A stretch of 17,604 nt of DNA from JALOAT01 sp050179875 (GCA_050179875.1 JBFXES010000044.1:1-17604), one strand, 5' to 3'. Positions 8,156 through 15,057 are shown, counted from the first letter of the stretch. The notes: generated by a model from the sequence alone, not told the origin. Numbers and translations are program-made.

Positions 8156-8178
8156 CAGGTCTTCCCGGCACGAAAACC

Positions 8179-8191
8179 ATTCAACGCAGAG
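8179..8191 (+). repeat. 13-nt intergenic repeat copy 1 (attcaacgcagag)
   Basis: The 13 bases are identical to 16173-16185. Both copies lie shortly after the 3' end of a gene. They resemble the degenerate AACGCAGAG-type intergenic repeats seen in many proteobacterial genomes; this family link is from memory and was not searched. Confidence 0.45.
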
Positions 8192-8237
8192 GCATGGCCG
8201 GCGCAGGGAAATGACGATTCCTGCGCACGTCGTCTGT

Positions 8238-8282
8238 GCCTGCATTGCCCTTGTCTGCCAGGGCCGGAAGGGCCGCGCAGGC
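8238..8282 (+). terminator. Nested stem-loop after the pilus operon, possible terminator
   Basis: GCCTGC (8238-8243) pairs with GCAGGC (8277-8282), and inside it GCCCTT (8247-8252) pairs with AAGGGC (8268-8273), with 3-nt internal loops on both sides and a 15-nt loop. It sits between the last pilin stop and the gor promoter. There is no T-run after it, so classical intrinsic termination is doubtful. It could instead protect the mRNA 3' end. Confidence 0.35.
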
Positions 8283-8327
8283 TGATTCCCGCGCCGGCGC
8301 TGGCGCTATTCCGTGGCGCTTCGCCTG

Positions 8328-8333
8328 TATACT
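8328..8333 (+). promoter_or_regulatory. Putative -10 box of gor
   Basis: TATACT, one mismatch from TATAAT, lies 30 nt ahead of the gor start in otherwise GC-rich DNA. No convincing -35 is visible at 16-18 nt spacing (the region reads around GCTATT). The transcript would start near 8340 with a leader of about 24 nt. Confidence 0.4.
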
Positions 8334-8363
8334 TCTGCGTTCGCGACGAACCGGACGAATTTC

Positions 8364-9713
8364 ATGAAGCATTATGACCTCATCGCCATCGGCGCCGGCA
8401 GCGGCGGTTTGTCGGCCGCGGAGCGCGCGGCCATGTACGGCAAGAAGGCCGCGGTGATCGAAATGGGCCGCCTCGGCGGCACCTGCGTCAACGTGGGCTG
8501 CGTGCCCAAGAAGGTCATGTGGAATGCGGCCGAGGTGGCGAGCGCCATCGCCGACGCGCGCGGCTACGGCTTCGACGTGAAGCTGGAGCGTTTCGACTGG
8601 TCCGCCCTGGTGGCCGCCCGCGAGGCCTACATCGGCGCCATCAATTCCTGGTACCAGGGTTATCTCATCGACTCCAACATCGACACCATCGTGGGCCGCG
8701 CCCGCTTCGTGGATACCCGCACCGTCGAGGTCAACGGCGAACGCTACACGGCCGAACACATCGTCGTCGCCCCGGGCGGCAGCGCCGTGGTCCCGGCCAT
8801 TCCGGGCGCCGAACACGGCATCACCTCCGACGGCTTCTTCGCCCTCACCGAGCAGCCCCGACAGGTAGCGGTGGTAGGCGGCGGCTACATCGCGGTGGAA
8901 CTGGCGGGACTGCTCAAGGCCCTGGGCAGCGACGTGGACCTGCTGCTGCGTCGCCAGCACTTCCTCAAGGGTTTCGACGCCATGCTGCGTGAAACCCTCA
9001 TGGAGGAGATGATCGACAGCGGCATGAACATCCTGCCCAACATCAGCGTGGAGCGCGTGGAGAAAGGGAGCGACGGACGCCTCACGTTGCACTGCCAGGG
9101 CGGTCACGTGCTCACCGGCTTCGACGCGCTCATCTGGGCCGTCGGCCGCACGCCGAACACGGCGGAGTTGAACCTGGAGGCCGCCGGCGTGGCGGTGGAC
9201 GAGGCCGGTTACATCGTCACCGACGCGTTCCAGAACACCAACGTACCCGGCGTGTACGCCGTGGGCGACGCCACCGGCCGCGTGCAACTCACGCCGGTGG
9301 CCATCGCCGCCGCGCGCCGCCTGTGCGACCGCCTGTTCAACAACCAGCCCGAACGCCGGCTCGATTACAACGACGTGCCCACGGTGATCTTCAGCCACCC
9401 GCCCATCGGCTCGGTGGGACTCAGCGAGGAAGAAGCGCAGGCCATCCACGGCACGGAAGCGGTGAAGGTATACACCGCGCGCTTCACGCCCATGTACCAC
9501 GCCCTCACGCCCCGCAAGGCGCGCACGGCCATGAAGCTGGTGTGCGTGGGCGCGCAGGAAAAAGTGGTCGGCTGCCACGTCATCGGCCGCGGCGCCGACG
9601 AGATGCTGCAAGGCTTCGCCGTAGCCATCAAGATGGGCGCCACCAAGCGCGATTTCGACAATACTGTGGCCATCCACCCCACCAGCGCCGAAGAACTGGT
9701 GACCATGCGGTGA
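8364..9713 (+). CDS. gor: Glutathione-disulfide reductase
   Basis: 449 aa, matching the ~450 aa of bacterial Gor. It is an FAD-dependent cytosolic homodimer that reduces glutathione disulfide with NADPH. The FAD-binding GAGSGG is at 10-15, and the redox-active disulfide GGTCVNVGC uses C41 and C46. The NAD(P) fold GGGYIAVELAG is followed by LLLRRQHFLKGFD, where the basic residues expected for NADPH preference are kept (Arg, with Lys in place of the second Arg). The second FAD motif is GVYAVGDATG, and the C-terminal HPTSAEE supplies the catalytic His-Glu pair. ATG 8364 was chosen because it begins the family N-terminus MKHYDLIAIGAG; an in-frame start at 8313 lies over the promoter. It appears to be transcribed alone. 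Confidence 0.95.
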   Translation: MKHYDLIAIGAGSGGLSAAERAAMYGKKAAVIEMGRLGGTCVNVGCVPKKVMWNAAEVASAIADARGYGFDVKLERFDWSALVAAREAYIGAINSWYQGYLIDSNIDTIVGRARFVDTRTVEVNGERYTAEHIVVAPGGSAVVPAIPGAEHGITSDGFFALTEQPRQVAVVGGGYIAVELAGLLKALGSDVDLLLRRQHFLKGFDAMLRETLMEEMIDSGMNILPNISVERVEKGSDGRLTLHCQGGHVLTGFDALIWAVGRTPNTAELNLEAAGVAVDEAGYIVTDAFQNTNVPGVYAVGDATGRVQLTPVAIAAARRLCDRLFNNQPERRLDYNDVPTVIFSHPPIGSVGLSEEEAQAIHGTEAVKVYTARFTPMYHALTPRKARTAMKLVCVGAQEKVVGCHVIGRGADEMLQGFAVAIKMGATKRDFDNTVAIHPTSAEELVTMR

Positions 9714-9717
9714 ATGC

Positions 9718-9873
9718 AGTCCGCAAATGAACGCAAATAAACGCGAATGCTGTAGGAGCGGCCTGAGGCCGCGATTGCTCACCAGCCCGACGGCGGATAT
9801 CACGGCCTGAGCCACTCCTGCATTCGGGAAAGGTGGCTATGCATTGCCCTTTATTTGCGTTCATTCGCGGACT
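9718..9873. repeat. 156-bp nested palindromic element with terminal inverted repeats and REP unit
   Basis: The outer arms 9718-9741 and 9850-9873 are inverted repeats of 24 nt with one mismatch (at 9866). The left arm is made of imperfect 10-nt steps of the form CGCAAATGAA. Inside, CGAATGC plus a REP-like unit TGTAGGAGCGGCCTGAGG... (9744-9775) faces a degenerate inverted partner at 9799-9826, leaving a 23-nt centre. No ORF of note lies inside. Its right end is 17 nt from the start of the carbonic anhydrase gene, so that gene's upstream region is the element itself. It resembles a MITE or REP doublet; no transposase is present in the window. Confidence 0.75.
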
Positions 9874-9890
9874 CGTTCCCAAAGAGATTG

Positions 9891-10421
9891 ATGCCCATGC
9901 CCGTACGTCCGTTCAAAGACAAGATGCCGCAGATTGCGTCCGGTGTTTACGTGGATGAGTCGGCGGTGGTGATTGGCGACGTGGTCATCGGCGCTGACAG
10001 TTCCATCTGGCCCGTGGCGGTGCTGCGCGGCGACGTGAACTCGATCCGCGTGGGTGCGCGCACCAGCATCCAGGACGGCTCGGTGCTGCACGTGACCCAT
10101 GACCATCCCGATGTGCCCGGCGGTCATCCCTGTGTGGTGGGAGATGACGTCACGGTGGGCCACAAGGTGGTGCTGCACGGTTGCACCATCGGCGACCGTT
10201 GCCTGGTCGGCATGGGCGCCATCGTGCTCGACGGCGCACGGCTGGAACCCGAGGTGCTGCTGGGTGCGGGCAGCCTGGTGCCGCCCGGAAAGGTGCTCGA
10301 AGGCGGATATCTGTGGCTCGGCGCGCCGGTGAAGCGCGTGCGTCCGCTCACCGATGCCGAGCGCGAGAAACTCCGCTATTCGGCGGCGCACTACGTGCGG
10401 CTCAAGAACGCCTACCTCTAG
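9891..10421 (+). CDS. Gamma carbonic anhydrase family protein, YrdA-like
   Basis: 176 aa. It is a left-handed beta-helix (hexapeptide repeat) protein of the YrdA/PaaY/gamma-carbonic anhydrase group and should form a trimer with zinc at subunit interfaces. The metal ligands line up as H67 in IQDGSVLH and H91 and H96 in VGHKVVLHGC. RGDV near residue 46 and repeated VxIGxx turns (DVVIGADS, VVGDDVTVGH, IVLDGARL, VLLGAGSLVPPGKVL) are typical. The C-terminal helix RYSAAHYVRLKNAYL also matches YrdA. The physiological reaction is not known for many members; carbonic anhydrase activity is possible but not shown. ATG 9891 follows AAGAG; ATG 9897 is nearly as good. Confidence 0.9.
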   Translation: MPMPVRPFKDKMPQIASGVYVDESAVVIGDVVIGADSSIWPVAVLRGDVNSIRVGARTSIQDGSVLHVTHDHPDVPGGHPCVVGDDVTVGHKVVLHGCTIGDRCLVGMGAIVLDGARLEPEVLLGAGSLVPPGKVLEGGYLWLGAPVKRVRPLTDAEREKLRYSAAHYVRLKNAYL

Positions 10422-10448
10422 CGCGCTTGCCGGCTTTGGTCTCGGGGC

Positions 10449-10470
10449 GCCCGCAAACCCCTTGGCGGGC
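10449..10470 (+). terminator. Weak hairpin between the carbonic anhydrase and RRM genes
   Basis: GCCCGC (10449-10454) and GCGGGC (10465-10470) can form a 6-bp stem with a 10-nt loop. A short TTGCATT follows rather than a T-run. Evidence for termination is poor; it is noted as the only structure in this 105-nt gap. Confidence 0.22.
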
Positions 10471-10526
10471 TTGCATTACCGCCACCATAAGCAACACTTG
10501 ATACAAATCCTTTCGGACGACGCGCG

Positions 10527-10886
10527 ATGGAGATCTTCATCGGGAATCTGCCGCGCTATGCCGCCGTGTCCCATCTCAACCGGTTCTTCAGGGGCTACGG
10601 ACACGTCGCCCACTTTCGCATCCTGGAGAAGGTGCGCGACGACGGCGAGGTGGAGTGCTTCGGCCACGGCGTGATCGAGCCGGATCTCGCCGCGCGGCGC
10701 GCCATCGAACACCTGAATGGCAAGCGGCTGCTGGGCCAGCCGGTGGTAGTGCGGGAATACGTGCACCGCAGCGAACACGACCGGCGCACCGGGCCACGCG
10801 CCAAGCGCGCCAACGGCGAGGCCAAGCGCGAGGAGGAACGACGCCGTCGCGGGCGCTTCCGGCCCGCGCCGCTCACCTGGCGCTGA
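10527..10886 (+). CDS. Small RRM-domain RNA-binding protein
   Basis: 119 aa. A single RNA recognition motif fills residues 1-78. RNP2 is IFIGNL (3-8), RNP1 is centred on CFGHGVI (44-50), and the last helix has AIEHLNGKRLLGQPVVVREY. RNP1 keeps the first aromatic (F45) but has H47 where a second aromatic is usual and I50 at the last position. The tail (about 80-119) is highly basic and charged (KRANGEAKREEERRRRGR), as in bacterial small RRM proteins, and probably adds nonspecific RNA contact. The likely role is RNA binding in the cytoplasm; the target is unknown. The 3' end overlaps the convergent aroE by 14 nt. Confidence 0.88.
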   Translation: MEIFIGNLPRYAAVSHLNRFFRGYGHVAHFRILEKVRDDGEVECFGHGVIEPDLAARRAIEHLNGKRLLGQPVVVREYVHRSEHDRRTGPRAKRANGEAKREEERRRRGRFRPAPLTWR

Positions 10887-11724
10887 GCGCCTCCCGCAGG
10901 GCGGCGATGACGGGCGCCGTCTGCGGCCGCACGCCGCGCCAGAGGAGGAAGGATTCGGCGGCCTGCTCCACCAGCATGCCCAGGCCGTCGCAGGCTTGGG
11001 CGCCGCGACTCGTGGCCCACTGCATGAAAATCGTGGGCTCTGCGCCGTACATCATGTCGTAACACCACGCCCCGGGCGCCAGGACGCCTTCGGGCAGCGG
11101 CGGCAGATCGCCTTTCAAACTGGCCGAGGTGCCGTTGATCACCACATCGAACTGCCGGCCTGCCAGGGCCTCGAAGGCGCTGGCGCGCACATCGCACAGC
11201 CCGGCGAAGGACTGCACCAGTTCGGTCGCGCGCGGCAGGGTGCGGTTGGCGATCACCACGCCGGCCGGTTTCTCGTCCAGCACGGGGCCGAGCACGCCCC
11301 GCACCGCGCCGCCCGCACCCAGGATGAGCACGCGGCGGCCGGCGAGCGGCACGCGGTGATTGTCCCGGAGGTCGCGCACTAGGCCCACGCCGTCGGTATT
11401 GTCACCGTAACGGCTGCCGTCGGGGCGGAACACCACCGTGTTCACCGCGCCGGCCAGTTCCGCGCGAGCGCTGCGCTCGTCCATGAGCCGCCAGGCCTCT
11501 TCCTTGAAGGGCAGGGTGACGTTGCAGCCCTTGCCGCCATGGGCCTGGAAGTTGCCGAGGGCCTGCTCGAAACCGCCCAGGTCCACCAGCATGGCCTCGT
11601 AGGTCATGCGCTGGCGCGTCTGGGCGGCGAACAGCGCATGGATCTGCGGCGACTTGCTGTGGCCGATGGGATTGCCCATGACCGCATACAGGTCGGGCCT
11701 GGTGTCGAAATCGAGCAGCGACAT
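10873..11724 (-). CDS. aroE: Shikimate dehydrogenase (NADP+)
   Basis: 283 aa, close to the usual ~270. It reduces 3-dehydroshikimate to shikimate in aromatic amino acid synthesis. The N-terminal substrate domain begins YAVMGNPIGHSKSP (shikimate-binding S23 and S25), and the catalytic pair is K74 in NVTLPFKEEA and D111 in GDNTDGVG. The Rossmann domain has GAGGAVRG (136-143; the usual GAGGA-xxG motif) and NRT (160-162), whose Arg reads the NADP phosphate. CDGLGMLVEQA near the end is also standard. It begins 1 nt after the pit stop codon, so it is probably translated from the DUF47-pit transcript. Confidence 0.95.
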   Translation of the reverse strand: MSLLDFDTRPDLYAVMGNPIGHSKSPQIHALFAAQTRQRMTYEAMLVDLGGFEQALGNFQAHGGKGCNVTLPFKEEAWRLMDERSARAELAGAVNTVVFRPDGSRYGDNTDGVGLVRDLRDNHRVPLAGRRVLILGAGGAVRGVLGPVLDEKPAGVVIANRTLPRATELVQSFAGLCDVRASAFEALAGRQFDVVINGTSASLKGDLPPLPEGVLAPGAWCYDMMYGAEPTIFMQWATSRGAQACDGLGMLVEQAAESFLLWRGVRPQTAPVIAALREALSAR

Positions 11725-11725
11725 G

Positions 11726-12976
11726 TCAGCCGAAGACCAGCCTCAGGATGTAGAAGAACACGACGGCGAAAAACGCGCCGGCGGGGAGTGTGACCACCCA
11801 GGACATGAAGATGTTGCGCACCACCTCCAGGTTCAGCGCGGCGATACCGCGCGCCAGGCCTACGCCCAGGATGCCGCCCACCAGGGTGTGGGTGGTGGAG
11901 ATGGGCAGGCCCGCCGCCGAGGCGAATACCACCGTGCCCGCGGCGGACAGCGTGGCGGCGAAGCCGCGACTGGGGGTCAGTTCGCAGATGCCGCTGCCCA
12001 CCGTCGCCATCACCTTCTGGCCGAAGGTCACCAGGCCGACCACGATGCCAATGCCGCCAACCAGCAGGATCCACGGGGGCATGACGGTCGTGCCGTTCAC
12101 CACCCCGGTCTGAACCACGCCAATCACGGCTGCCATGGGACCGACCGCGTTGGCCACGTCGTTGGAGCCGTGGGCGAAGGCCGTGGCACAGGCGGTGACC
12201 AGCATGAGCACACCGAACACCTTCTCCACATTGGCGAAATGGAAGTCGATGTCCGCGCTCGGGTCCAGGCGCATGCGCATGATGGCCAGGTTGCCGATAC
12301 CCATGAGCAGTGCACCGAAACCCAGGGAGAGGAGGTAGGTCTCGGTGGTATCGATCTCCAGGCCGACGTGCTTGAGGCCCTTCTGCAAAGTGACCAGTCC
12401 GATGACGAAGGCTGCGATGAACATGTAAACGGGCACCCAGTGCTTGGCTGCGTGCAACGGGTTGTCAGCCTCCAGGATCAACACCTGCACACTGCGGAAC
12501 AGGGCGAAGCCCACGACACCGGCCATCACCGGTGAGATCACCCAGCTGGCAACGATGGAGCCGATCTTCTCCCAATGCACTGCCTCGACGCCGATACCGA
12601 CAGCCGCGAAGCCGACGATGGCGCCGACGATGGTGTGGGTGGTGGAAACCGGCCAGCCGTATTGCGAGGCCACCAGCAGCCACAGCCCCGCCGCGAGCAA
12701 CGAGGCCAGCATGCCGAACACCAGAAGCTCCGGCGTGCCGGCAAGCACTTCGCTGTCGATCATGCCGTTGCGGATGGTCTCCGTGACCTCGCCGCCGGCC
12801 AGCACGGCGCCGGCGAACTCGAAGATGGCGGCGATGATGATGGCCTGGCGGACGGTGAGGGCACCCGAGCCCACCGACGTACCCATGGCGTTGGCCACGT
12901 CGTTGGCGCCCACGCCCCAGGCCATGAACAGGCCGAACGCACAGGCGAGCACGATGTAAACGGTTGCGTACTCCAC
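11726..12976 (-). CDS. pit: Inorganic phosphate transporter, PiT family
   Basis: 416 aa inner-membrane permease with the two inverted PiT repeats. Each repeat has its signature pair: GANDVANA (23-30) with PVSTTHT (109-115), and GSNDVANA (270-277) with PISTTHT (358-364). About ten hydrophobic helices are visible. It should take up phosphate, probably as a neutral metal-phosphate with protons or sodium. The start is GTG (CAC at 12974-12976 on the top strand), preceded by a perfect AGGAGG (12982-12987) that overlaps the stop of the DUF47 gene. DUF47 proteins commonly accompany Pit permeases, which supports the pairing. Confidence 0.94.
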   Translation of the reverse strand: MEYATVYIVLACAFGLFMAWGVGANDVANAMGTSVGSGALTVRQAIIIAAIFEFAGAVLAGGEVTETIRNGMIDSEVLAGTPELLVFGMLASLLAAGLWLLVASQYGWPVSTTHTIVGAIVGFAAVGIGVEAVHWEKIGSIVASWVISPVMAGVVGFALFRSVQVLILEADNPLHAAKHWVPVYMFIAAFVIGLVTLQKGLKHVGLEIDTTETYLLSLGFGALLMGIGNLAIMRMRLDPSADIDFHFANVEKVFGVLMLVTACATAFAHGSNDVANAVGPMAAVIGVVQTGVVNGTTVMPPWILLVGGIGIVVGLVTFGQKVMATVGSGICELTPSRGFAATLSAAGTVVFASAAGLPISTTHTLVGGILGVGLARGIAALNLEVVRNIFMSWVVTLPAGAFFAVVFFYILRLVFG

Positions 12977-12981
12977 GGGAA

Positions 12982-12987
12982 CCTCCT
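12982..12987 (-). promoter_or_regulatory. Strong ribosome binding site of pit
   Basis: AGGAGG on the minus strand lies 5 nt before the GTG start of pit and decides that start. Its first base is shared with the stop codon of the upstream DUF47 gene, favouring translational coupling. Confidence 0.75.
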
Positions 12988-13664
12988 CAGCGGGCCAGCA
13001 TCAACTGCAGGCGGCTACCCACACGCTGAGCGAGATCTCCCAGATCGCCGATCCCTTCGATGACCCGGTAGATGAACATGACGTCGACCGGGTGGAGTTC
13101 CTTCTCACGCGCAAACACCTGTGCGCGCACCTCGACCTGCAATTTGTCAGTGTCGCTTTCAATGGCATCCAGCTCCTTGAGCATGGACTCCACCAGCTGC
13201 ACCTCGCCACCGCGGAAACCGGTCTCGACCAGTTCGTCCAGCTCGTCGATGGCGCGCTGGGCCTGGGCGGAGGCATCGACGCTGCGTTTCACGAAGGCGA
13301 GCAGCAGCGGCTGCATATCCTCGGGAAAAGTCATCCTGCGGCCGAGTACCAGGCCGGCGATGTCCTTCGCCTTGTTGGCGATCTTGTCCTGCACCGACAG
13401 CACCTCCAGCACGTCGCGGCGCGACATGGCCATCATCCAGCCCGAGGGCAGGTGCAGGCGCAGGTCTTTCTTGAGGGTGTCGGCCTCGTTCTCGAGGTCG
13501 GAAATGCGGTGCTGGATGCGTTCGGCTTCGGCCCAGTCGCCGGCGAACACCGCCTGAAAAAAGGGGATGAGTTCGGCAATGGTCACCTGCACCTTGGCCA
13601 TGTGATGCTGCAACGGCCGGATGGGCGAGGCGCCGAACAGGCTGAAGATGTAGCTCTTCGGCAT
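12987..13664 (-). CDS. DUF47 / PhoU-like Pit accessory protein (TIGR00153 type)
   Basis: 225 aa, almost entirely helical. It starts MPKSYIFSLFGASPIRPLQHH and contains HRISDLENEADTLKKDLRLHL (heptad-like) and SVQDKIANKAKDIAGLVLGRRM. It ends VMFIYRVIEGIGDLGDLAQRVGSRL, the characteristic DUF47 C-terminus with a metal-binding-like E/D pattern. Such PhoU-like proteins are encoded next to Pit permeases and are thought to control them. It is the first gene of a minus-strand operon with pit and aroE, with a TATAAT 31 nt upstream. Confidence 0.92.
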   Translation of the reverse strand: MPKSYIFSLFGASPIRPLQHHMAKVQVTIAELIPFFQAVFAGDWAEAERIQHRISDLENEADTLKKDLRLHLPSGWMMAMSRRDVLEVLSVQDKIANKAKDIAGLVLGRRMTFPEDMQPLLLAFVKRSVDASAQAQRAIDELDELVETGFRGGEVQLVESMLKELDAIESDTDKLQVEVRAQVFAREKELHPVDVMFIYRVIEGIGDLGDLAQRVGSRLQLMLAR

Positions 13665-13694
13665 ACAGGTTCTCTTGGTCCTAGAAGGGCGGCG

Positions 13695-13700
13695 ATTATA
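13695..13700 (-). promoter_or_regulatory. Putative -10 box for the DUF47-pit-aroE operon
   Basis: A perfect TATAAT on the minus strand in a GC-rich gap, 31 nt from the DUF47 start. It sits in the loop of a GGGCGG/CCGCCC dyad (13688-13693 and 13701-13706). No good -35 is seen at 16-18 nt, so an activator may be needed. Confidence 0.5.
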
Positions 13701-13744
13701 CCGCCCGCCCCGTGCCGTCGCCTACAAAGCGTGACCTCGGACAC

Positions 13745-13758
13745 ATTCCGGACGGAAT
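13745..13758. promoter_or_regulatory. Perfect 14-nt dyad upstream of the phosphate operon promoter
   Basis: ATTCCG and CGGAAT flank a 2-nt centre, about 45 nt upstream of the TATAAT. The position suits an activator or operator site for the DUF47-pit-aroE operon. It does not resemble a Pho box as I know it. The regulator is unknown. Confidence 0.3.
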
Positions 13759-13770
13759 CATGAAAGCGTG

Positions 13771-13935
13771 GACCACGGGGGACACGGGAAATCCGTTTGT
13801 CGTCGGCCCGTAGGTCACATTGCGAAGCTATGTGACATCTTCCGACCGCGCATCGTCACGTAGGCGCTGCGCGCCAACGTGACCTACAGCGCTGCGGGGC
13901 CGAGGGGAATGGATTTTCCCCCGTATTCCTCGGCT
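13771..13935. repeat. Imperfect palindromic element with two head-to-head REP-like hairpins
   Basis: Hairpin 1 (13814-13836) has 7-bp arms GTCACAT/ATGTGAC, then a T/T mismatch, then 2 bp and a GAA loop. Hairpin 2 (13855-13883) has arms GTCACGT/ACGTGAC, an A/A mismatch at the same place, then 5 bp and a TGC loop. Both are bordered outside by GTAGGTCAC (13810-13818) and its inverse GTGACCTAC (13879-13887). The symmetry continues outward through TCGGCCC versus GGGCCGA and ACGGGAAATCC versus GGATTTTCCCCCGT. With the flanks this accounts for most of the 314-nt gene-free gap 13665-13978. Confidence 0.65.
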
Positions 13936-13943
13936 TTTCTTAT

Positions 13944-13979
13944 CTCCGTGGCCTCCGTGGTTTCCGTGGTTTCCGTCTT
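13944..13979 (+). repeat. Four 9-nt tandem units (CTCCGTGGC-like)
   Basis: The units CTCCGTGGC, CTCCGTGGT, TTCCGTGGT and TTCCGTCTT run head to tail and touch the hemB stop codon. An inverted relative (CCACGGGGGACACGGG, 13773-13788) lies on the other side of the palindromic element. Confidence 0.6.
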
Positions 13980-14992
13980 TACCCCCGCAGCCAGCGCGCC
14001 GCGTCGCGGGCGAAGTAGGTGAGGATGCCGTCGGCGCCGGCGCGCTTGAAGGCGAGCAGGGCCTCGAGCACCACGGCGCGCTCATCCAGCCAGCCGTTCT
14101 GGGCAGCGGCCTTGAGCATGGCGTACTCGCCGGAGACCTGGTAGACGAAGGTGGGCGCGCCGAACTGGTCCTTCACCCGGCGCACGATGTCCAGGTAGGG
14201 CATGCCGGGCTTCACCATCACCATGTCGGCGCCTTCCTCCAGGTCCAGGGCCACTTCGCGCAGGGCCTCGTCGGAATTGGCCGGGTCCATCTGGTAGGTG
14301 TACTTGTTGCCCTTGCCCAGGTTGCCGGCGGAACCCACGGCATCGCGGAACGGGCCGTAGAAGCTGGAGGCGTACTTGGCTGAGTAGGCCATGATGCGGG
14401 TGTGGATGTGGCCGGCCGCCTCCAGGGCGTCGCGGATGGCGCCGATGCGCCCGTCCATCATGTCCGAGGGGGCCACCACCTGGGCGCCGGCCTCGGCGTG
14501 GGACAGGGCCTGCTTCACCAGCACTTCCACAGTCTCGTCGTTCATCACGTAGCCCGTGTCGTCGATCAGCCCGTCCTGGCCGTGGGTGGTAAAGGGGTCC
14601 AGGGCCACGTCCGTCATCACCCCCAGCTCCGGGAACTCCTTGCGCAGGGCGCGCACCGCACGCTGGGCCAGACCGTCGGGGTTGTAGGCCTCGGCGGCGT
14701 CCAGGCTCTTGGCCTCGGGCGGCGTCACCGGGAACAGGGCCACCATGGGAATGCCCAGCGCCACCAGTTCCTCGGCCGCCTTGAGCAGCAGGTCGATAGA
14801 GACGCGCTCCACTCCGGGCATGGAGGCCACCGCCTCGCGCTGGTTGCGGCCCTCCAGCACGAACATGGGATAGATGAAATCGTCCGGCGTGAGCGTGGAC
14901 TCGCGCATGAGCCGACGTGAGAAATCGTCGCGGCGCATGCGACGCATGCGGGTGCGGGAGAAATTGCCACGGGAGGTTTCAGGGCGGCTCAT
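13979..14992 (-). CDS. hemB: Delta-aminolevulinic acid dehydratase (porphobilinogen synthase)
   Basis: 337 aa, the same length class as the Pseudomonas enzyme. It condenses two 5-aminolevulinate molecules to porphobilinogen in tetrapyrrole synthesis. Schiff-base lysines are K206 (AYSAKYAS) and K261 (MVKPGMPY). The active-site metal loop reads DVALDPFTTHGQDG, with Asp/Thr/Gln instead of the three zinc cysteines, so this is the Mg-dependent, zinc-independent type known from Pseudomonas. The allosteric-site context near the N-terminus (RMRRMRRDDFSRRLMRES) also fits. ATG 14992 has only a distant GGAG; the next Met, at residue 16, is possible. It is divergent from rtcA. Confidence 0.95.
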   Translation of the reverse strand: MSRPETSRGNFSRTRMRRMRRDDFSRRLMRESTLTPDDFIYPMFVLEGRNQREAVASMPGVERVSIDLLLKAAEELVALGIPMVALFPVTPPEAKSLDAAEAYNPDGLAQRAVRALRKEFPELGVMTDVALDPFTTHGQDGLIDDTGYVMNDETVEVLVKQALSHAEAGAQVVAPSDMMDGRIGAIRDALEAAGHIHTRIMAYSAKYASSFYGPFRDAVGSAGNLGKGNKYTYQMDPANSDEALREVALDLEEGADMVMVKPGMPYLDIVRRVKDQFGAPTFVYQVSGEYAMLKAAAQNGWLDERAVVLEALLAFKRAGADGILTYFARDAARWLRG

Positions 14993-15057
14993 GTGGACGA
15001 GGACTCCGTGTGATTGCCAATGGCGGGTTACGAAAATCGCAATTTACCACAGGCGCC

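Noticed and set aside
8313..8363. Earlier gor start
   Set aside because: It adds 17 residues that overlie the TATACT box; MKHYDLIAIGAG is the usual N-terminus.
8181..9815. Minus-strand open frame of 544 codons
   Set aside because: Antisense shadow of gor; the product is His/Gly/Val-rich without recognisable domains, whereas the plus strand shows all glutathione reductase motifs.
9718..9873. CRISPR or tandem array
   Set aside because: The repeats are inverted and nested, with no regular spacers.
10471..10508. Promoter upstream of the RRM gene (TTGCAT ... TACAAA)
   Set aside because: The spacing is far from 16-18 nt and no alternative pair is convincing.
11606..12535. Plus-strand open frame of 309 codons
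   Set aside because: Antisense to pit and aroE, both secure; the product is His/Asp/Gln-rich and unlike any family I know.
13665..13978. A hidden gene or tRNA in the gap
   Set aside because: No ORF has family features or a ribosome site, and no cloverleaf with an anticodon arm and TTCGA-like loop is visible; the gap is explained by repeats and a promoter.
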